Part shown: positions 61,134 through 64,000 of the stretch, one piece after another | Layout: each line of letters begins with the position of its first letter | Position numbering within the stretch: the first letter of the stretch is position 1 | Origin: Prosthecobacter fusiformis | Lineage (GTDB): Bacteria; Verrucomicrobiota; Verrucomicrobiia; Verrucomicrobiales; Verrucomicrobiaceae | NCBI RefSeq assembly: GCF_004364345.1 | Contig: NZ_SOCA01000003.1 | Location: 726,876-790,875, forward strand | DNA: 64,000 nucleotides | Reading direction: 5' to 3' | Translations under genes and position numbers: made by a program | The notes under the pieces: model-generated | Told to the model about the DNA's origin: nothing | Databases searched by the model: none | Seen by the model: only the letters and a program-made list of their open reading frames with translations

Positions 61134-64000
61134 ATGAAACCTTCTCTTTATCCCATTCTTCGCGCTCCGGAAGGTGATGGCCAGGGAGGTGGCGGCCGTT
61201 ATTCTTATGACACGCCAGAAGTGCTCGCGGGAGGTTTCACTCTCTCCGCCAATGAGGATAAAAGCAATGCGCAGGCCAGTGAGACCTTCACCATGCGGGC
61301 CGAGAAGGACCGAATGATCGGGGCCAAGGGCGAAACACTCGCCTTTGCCAAACCCCAGTTTGATCCCAGCGGCTTCAAGGCCCTGCAGGCCCAGGAAAAT
61401 ATCATCGAAAGCAAGCTCAACGCCATCACTGCCGGTTCCGCTCCCTATCAAGAATGGAACGCGCTCAAAACGGATATTGAAGGACTGCCCGAGACCATTG
61501 CCCGAGCCGAAAGAGAACTGGCCAAAACCAAGGCCACTCTGGCTCAAATGGAACTAACCGGCACAGCCGAGCAGAAGCAGAACTGGCGCAACAATGCTGT
61601 CGGGGATCAACAAACGCTCGATAACCTCCTGGCCAAGCAGCAACGTCTTCCACAACTCGAAAGCCAGCTCGCGGAACTTGCCAAACATCCCGACGTCTCC
61701 AACCACGCCGCTCTCATGGTGGAGCGTGCCGAAGTGCAGGCAAAGATGGAACCCATCCGGTCCATCGCCGCCGCCTCTTACCCGTTATTCCAGCAAAACG
61801 ATGCCTTTCAGGCCCAGCCCGATTTGGGCGGAGACCGGGCGCTGCTCGCGCGTTCCGTCGCCACCTACAAGCTGGATCAGCTCCTGGGCACCAATGTCAT
61901 CGCTGAAGAAAAAATGGCTCAGACCCCGGATGGCCGCCTCATGGGCGTCAGTGTCCAGGTGGACGGAGCGCAAATCACCGGAAAATTTGGCGGTAAAGAC
62001 TGCTTTCTAGAGGCAGACTATTCAGATCCCCGCATTCAAAAAGGTCTGTCGGACCTGGAGGCCGTGGACTACATCACCGGCCAGGTGGACCGCCATCATG
62101 GCAATGTTTTTATCGAGCCCTCCTCGGGTAAAGTGACCGGCATCGATAACGACCTCGCCTTTCCCGGCCGTGATCGTGAGCAAGTCCTCAAAACCCCTCC
62201 TGAGCTCTGTCAGAAAGCCGTGGCAGGGATGCCCCGACAGCTTTCGGCGGACACGGCCCAAAAGATCCTTTCCATCCATCCGGACAAGCTCGCCGCCGAG
62301 CTTTCTTCCATCTCCAATCCCCCCCCTCAGGGCGGGGGCAAGCTCTCCGAAGCCGAGATCAACGGTGCCGTACAACGGCTGCAAAATCTCCAGACTGCCA
62401 TCCTGGCACCGGAGCAGCATGGCATCCAGATCGTCAAGGAGTTCAATGCCCAGACTTACCAGGACGCCATCGGTGTCCAGAAGCAGCTCATCATGGACCG
62501 GACTGGGGCGGAACTGGACAAAACGTCCGCCAATTTTAAAGACATTGATCAGGTCGGCTTGGTCAAGGAGATGGACAAGACTTCGTATCTGGCGGCAGCC
62601 GTGATGGATGGCCGCAAGTATGAGCTGGCCAAGGGACAGGTGATTGGCGGCATCGAATGTGGCATGCGTGATCCTGCCACCGCCAATGTCAAGGCACGGG
62701 TGGACCCTGTCTTTGCCGAGTTTAAAAAACAGGAGATGGCTGCCAAACAGACCCTGGCCAGCTCTCACCAGCTCATCGAAAACCCGACCGTCAGGCGGGA
62801 AGTGGACCAGCTCCAAAAGGATCTCGCCAGCCTGCAAAACAAAATGCAGGAGAGCCAGAAGCAGCTCCATAAACTGGACAATCCTGGAATTGCTGAACGC
62901 CTCAAATCAGCCATGGGACGTGGCCAGGATACAGACCTGCTGAAACAGCAGATCCAGGGTGAGCAAGTACAGATCCTGCAACAGATGAAGGATGCTCAGC
63001 AGCAGCTTGATCGCGCCCTCGACAAGGCCGTGGCCCCCCTCCGAACCGACCTCTTGATGGCCGCTCAGGAAAAGGTCGGCGAGCAGCAAAAATTCCAGGA
63101 ACAGCGTCAGCAGGCCATGGCCGCGAAGGCTGAGCAGATCAAGGCCGTGGCCGCTGAATACGGCATCTCACCGCAGCAGCTTCAAATGCCCAATGTCGGC
63201 AGCCCGGACAATACCAAGGAGATGCGCGATGTGGCCAGTAACAATGCCATCAATGCTGACAGTTTTCGTGAACGTGGTGAGCGCATGTTGGAAAAAGATT
63301 CCCCTGCCGAGGCCAAGCTCGCTTTTGTCAAAGCGGACCGGGACCAAGCCCTTGGGGAGGCTCAGCATCTGGCGGCTGAGCTCCTGGACAATGATGATCT
63401 TAACCTCAGCCCGGAATCGGCAGCCGCTCTCAAAGAAAAGTTCGCCGCCGCCTCTTCACTCAGCGTGAAGCATGATCAGGAGGAAGTGCTGCAAAATCAG
63501 CAACGCCAGGTGCTTTATGAGGCGGAGGTTACACGTGAAGTCGGTCCCGTCCTTGCCGCCAAAGGTTTCTCCCCACAGGAAGTGGAAACCTTTTCCAAGG
63601 CCGCTGTGAAGCTCGGCATGGAGGCTGAATCCGCCGCTCTGCAAAACAACGAGCGCACCGCCAAGCTCTTCGCCGGCCAGCTAAAAGACGGGGTGGAAAA
63701 ATCCACCTTCAACTACAGCGAAGTGAATCCCTCTGCCAGCAAGCTGCATGATGCCTTATACAAGGCATATAACACCAATGCCCGTGTCCATCTGGATGGA
63801 GAGGTGGAGATCAAGCGCGGCCATGCATCCTTCCAGGAAAAGACCGCCAATGCAGCCTTGAAGCAGGCAGCATTGGAAACAGGTGTCACGCTGGATCCCG
63901 TTGCCCCCAAGGTGGAGGCTCCCAAGGTGGATGCTCCCAAGGTGGATGCCCCCAAGGTGGATGCCGCAAAGGTGGATGCCCCAAAGGTGGATGCCCCAAA
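61134..64000 (+). CDS. Large kinase-like protein (Fam20/PI4K/HipA-type motif) with coiled coils, partial; candidate T4SS effector
   Basis: ATG 61134 opens a frame that runs off the window (955 codons visible). Residues to about 200 include coiled-coil-type helices. Then RSVATYKLDQLLGTNVIAEE resembles the helix-strand of PI3/4K- and HipA-like kinases, and DYITGQVDRHHGNVF (Asp312 to Phe326) with GKVTGIDNDLAF holds the catalytic DRHxxN (319-324) and metal-binding IDND (337-340). Residues about 350-400 (PELCQKAVAGMPRQLSADTA) fit the C-lobe. The remainder is long coiled coil, ending in KVDAP repeats. It lacks a signal peptide. Its place after the coupling-protein gene and the helical, modular build suggest a secreted effector kinase; that is inference. 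Confidence 0.75.
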   Translation, partial: MKPSLYPILRAPEGDGQGGGGRYSYDTPEVLAGGFTLSANEDKSNAQASETFTMRAEKDRMIGAKGETLAFAKPQFDPSGFKALQAQENIIESKLNAITAGSAPYQEWNALKTDIEGLPETIARAERELAKTKATLAQMELTGTAEQKQNWRNNAVGDQQTLDNLLAKQQRLPQLESQLAELAKHPDVSNHAALMVERAEVQAKMEPIRSIAAASYPLFQQNDAFQAQPDLGGDRALLARSVATYKLDQLLGTNVIAEEKMAQTPDGRLMGVSVQVDGAQITGKFGGKDCFLEADYSDPRIQKGLSDLEAVDYITGQVDRHHGNVFIEPSSGKVTGIDNDLAFPGRDREQVLKTPPELCQKAVAGMPRQLSADTAQKILSIHPDKLAAELSSISNPPPQGGGKLSEAEINGAVQRLQNLQTAILAPEQHGIQIVKEFNAQTYQDAIGVQKQLIMDRTGAELDKTSANFKDIDQVGLVKEMDKTSYLAAAVMDGRKYELAKGQVIGGIECGMRDPATANVKARVDPVFAEFKKQEMAAKQTLASSHQLIENPTVRREVDQLQKDLASLQNKMQESQKQLHKLDNPGIAERLKSAMGRGQDTDLLKQQIQGEQVQILQQMKDAQQQLDRALDKAVAPLRTDLLMAAQEKVGEQQKFQEQRQQAMAAKAEQIKAVAAEYGISPQQLQMPNVGSPDNTKEMRDVASNNAINADSFRERGERMLEKDSPAEAKLAFVKADRDQALGEAQHLAAELLDNDDLNLSPESAAALKEKFAAASSLSVKHDQEEVLQNQQRQVLYEAEVTREVGPVLAAKGFSPQEVETFSKAAVKLGMEAESAALQNNERTAKLFAGQLKDGVEKSTFNYSEVNPSASKLHDALYKAYNTNARVHLDGEVEIKRGHASFQEKTANAALKQAALETGVTLDPVAPKVEAPKVDAPKVDAPKVDAAKVDAPKVDAP
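63912..64000 (+). repeat. 15-nt tandem repeat encoding KVDAP-type pentapeptides, continuing beyond window
   Basis: At least six consecutive 15-base units (GTGGATGCCCCCAAG and close variants) encode VEAPK, VDAPK, VDAPK, VDAAK, VDAPK and a partial sixth. The unit may extend past 64,000. Such near-identical DNA repeats expand or contract by slippage and make an extended, charged/proline linker. Confidence 0.92.

Noticed and set aside
62022..62870. 282-codon antisense open frame opposite the kinase-like gene
   Set aside because: It covers the DRHxxN region on the opposite strand and shows no family motif.
63912..64000. Short tandem repeat as a possible CRISPR array
   Set aside because: Units are contiguous 15-mers in frame without spacers, so it is a protein-coding repeat.
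1..64000. tRNA, rRNA, riboswitches, insertion sequences
   Set aside because: None recognised by eye; a covariance-model scan would be needed to exclude small RNAs.

Overview
The window looks like the chromosome of a Gram-negative bacterium of the PVC group, most likely a Verrucomicrobiota member. This is inferred from LPS-type sugar genes (ADP/GDP-heptose type enzymes, Wzm/Wzt export), an ECF sigma factor paired divergently with a Hanks-type Ser/Thr kinase, a second receptor-like kinase, a lamin-tail domain, and many genes without a clear Shine-Dalgarno. No rRNA, tRNA, transposase or CRISPR array was recognised.

Region 1 (1-38,742) is one long, almost entirely plus-strand surface-polysaccharide locus. 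It opens with the 3' end of a glucose-1-phosphate thymidylyltransferase gene (rfbA) and the Wzm/Wzt O-antigen ABC exporter. About 30 genes follow: glycosyltransferases (GT2, GT4, GT61-like, GT-D-like, WecG/TagA), methyltransferases (FkbM-like, TylF-like, class I), acyl/acetyltransferases, an NAD-dependent epimerase, and a complete nucleotide-heptose module (gmhA, hddA and a fused hddC-gmhB). A Wzy-like polymerase lies near the end. Base composition shifts along the locus: the middle (about 18-27.5 kb) is clearly AT-richer than both ends, and there are gene remnants, homopolymer G tracts and an apparent frameshift. This suggests mosaic assembly. The run ends at a perfect hairpin terminator (38,713-38,742).

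Region 2 (38.9-43.4 kb) holds an O-antigen ligase/polymerase-like membrane protein, a GAF-domain protein, a small secreted protein, and a membrane Ser/Thr kinase whose C-terminal half carries C-type-lectin-like and lamin-tail-like domains.

Region 3 (43.6-64 kb) is a type IV secretion system (T4SS) island. An ECF sigma factor divergent from the kinase is followed by VirB2-, VirB3-, VirB4-, lipoprotein-, VirB5-, VirB6-, VirB8-, VirB8-, VirB9- and VirB10-like genes. Next come a coiled-coil lipoprotein and a stand-alone ClpB/ClpA-type AAA+ ATPase in a cluster with no VirB11. Four small accessory proteins follow, one with EF-hand-like Asp repeats. On the opposite strand is a second Ser/Thr kinase with a C-terminal peptidoglycan-binding domain. 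Last are a VirD4-like coupling protein and, immediately downstream, a large protein running off the window. That protein carries a DRHxxN...IDND motif of the Fam20/PI3-PI4-kinase/HipA-like kinase superfamily, long coiled coils and a 5-residue KVDAP repeat.

The most exciting hypothesis is that region 3 is an uncharacterised, kinase-controlled T4SS that delivers a kinase-like effector, with a Clp-type unfoldase in place of VirB11. No relaxase, VirB1 or VirB11 is visible in the window, so classical conjugation is not supported here, although missing parts could lie beyond position 64,000.
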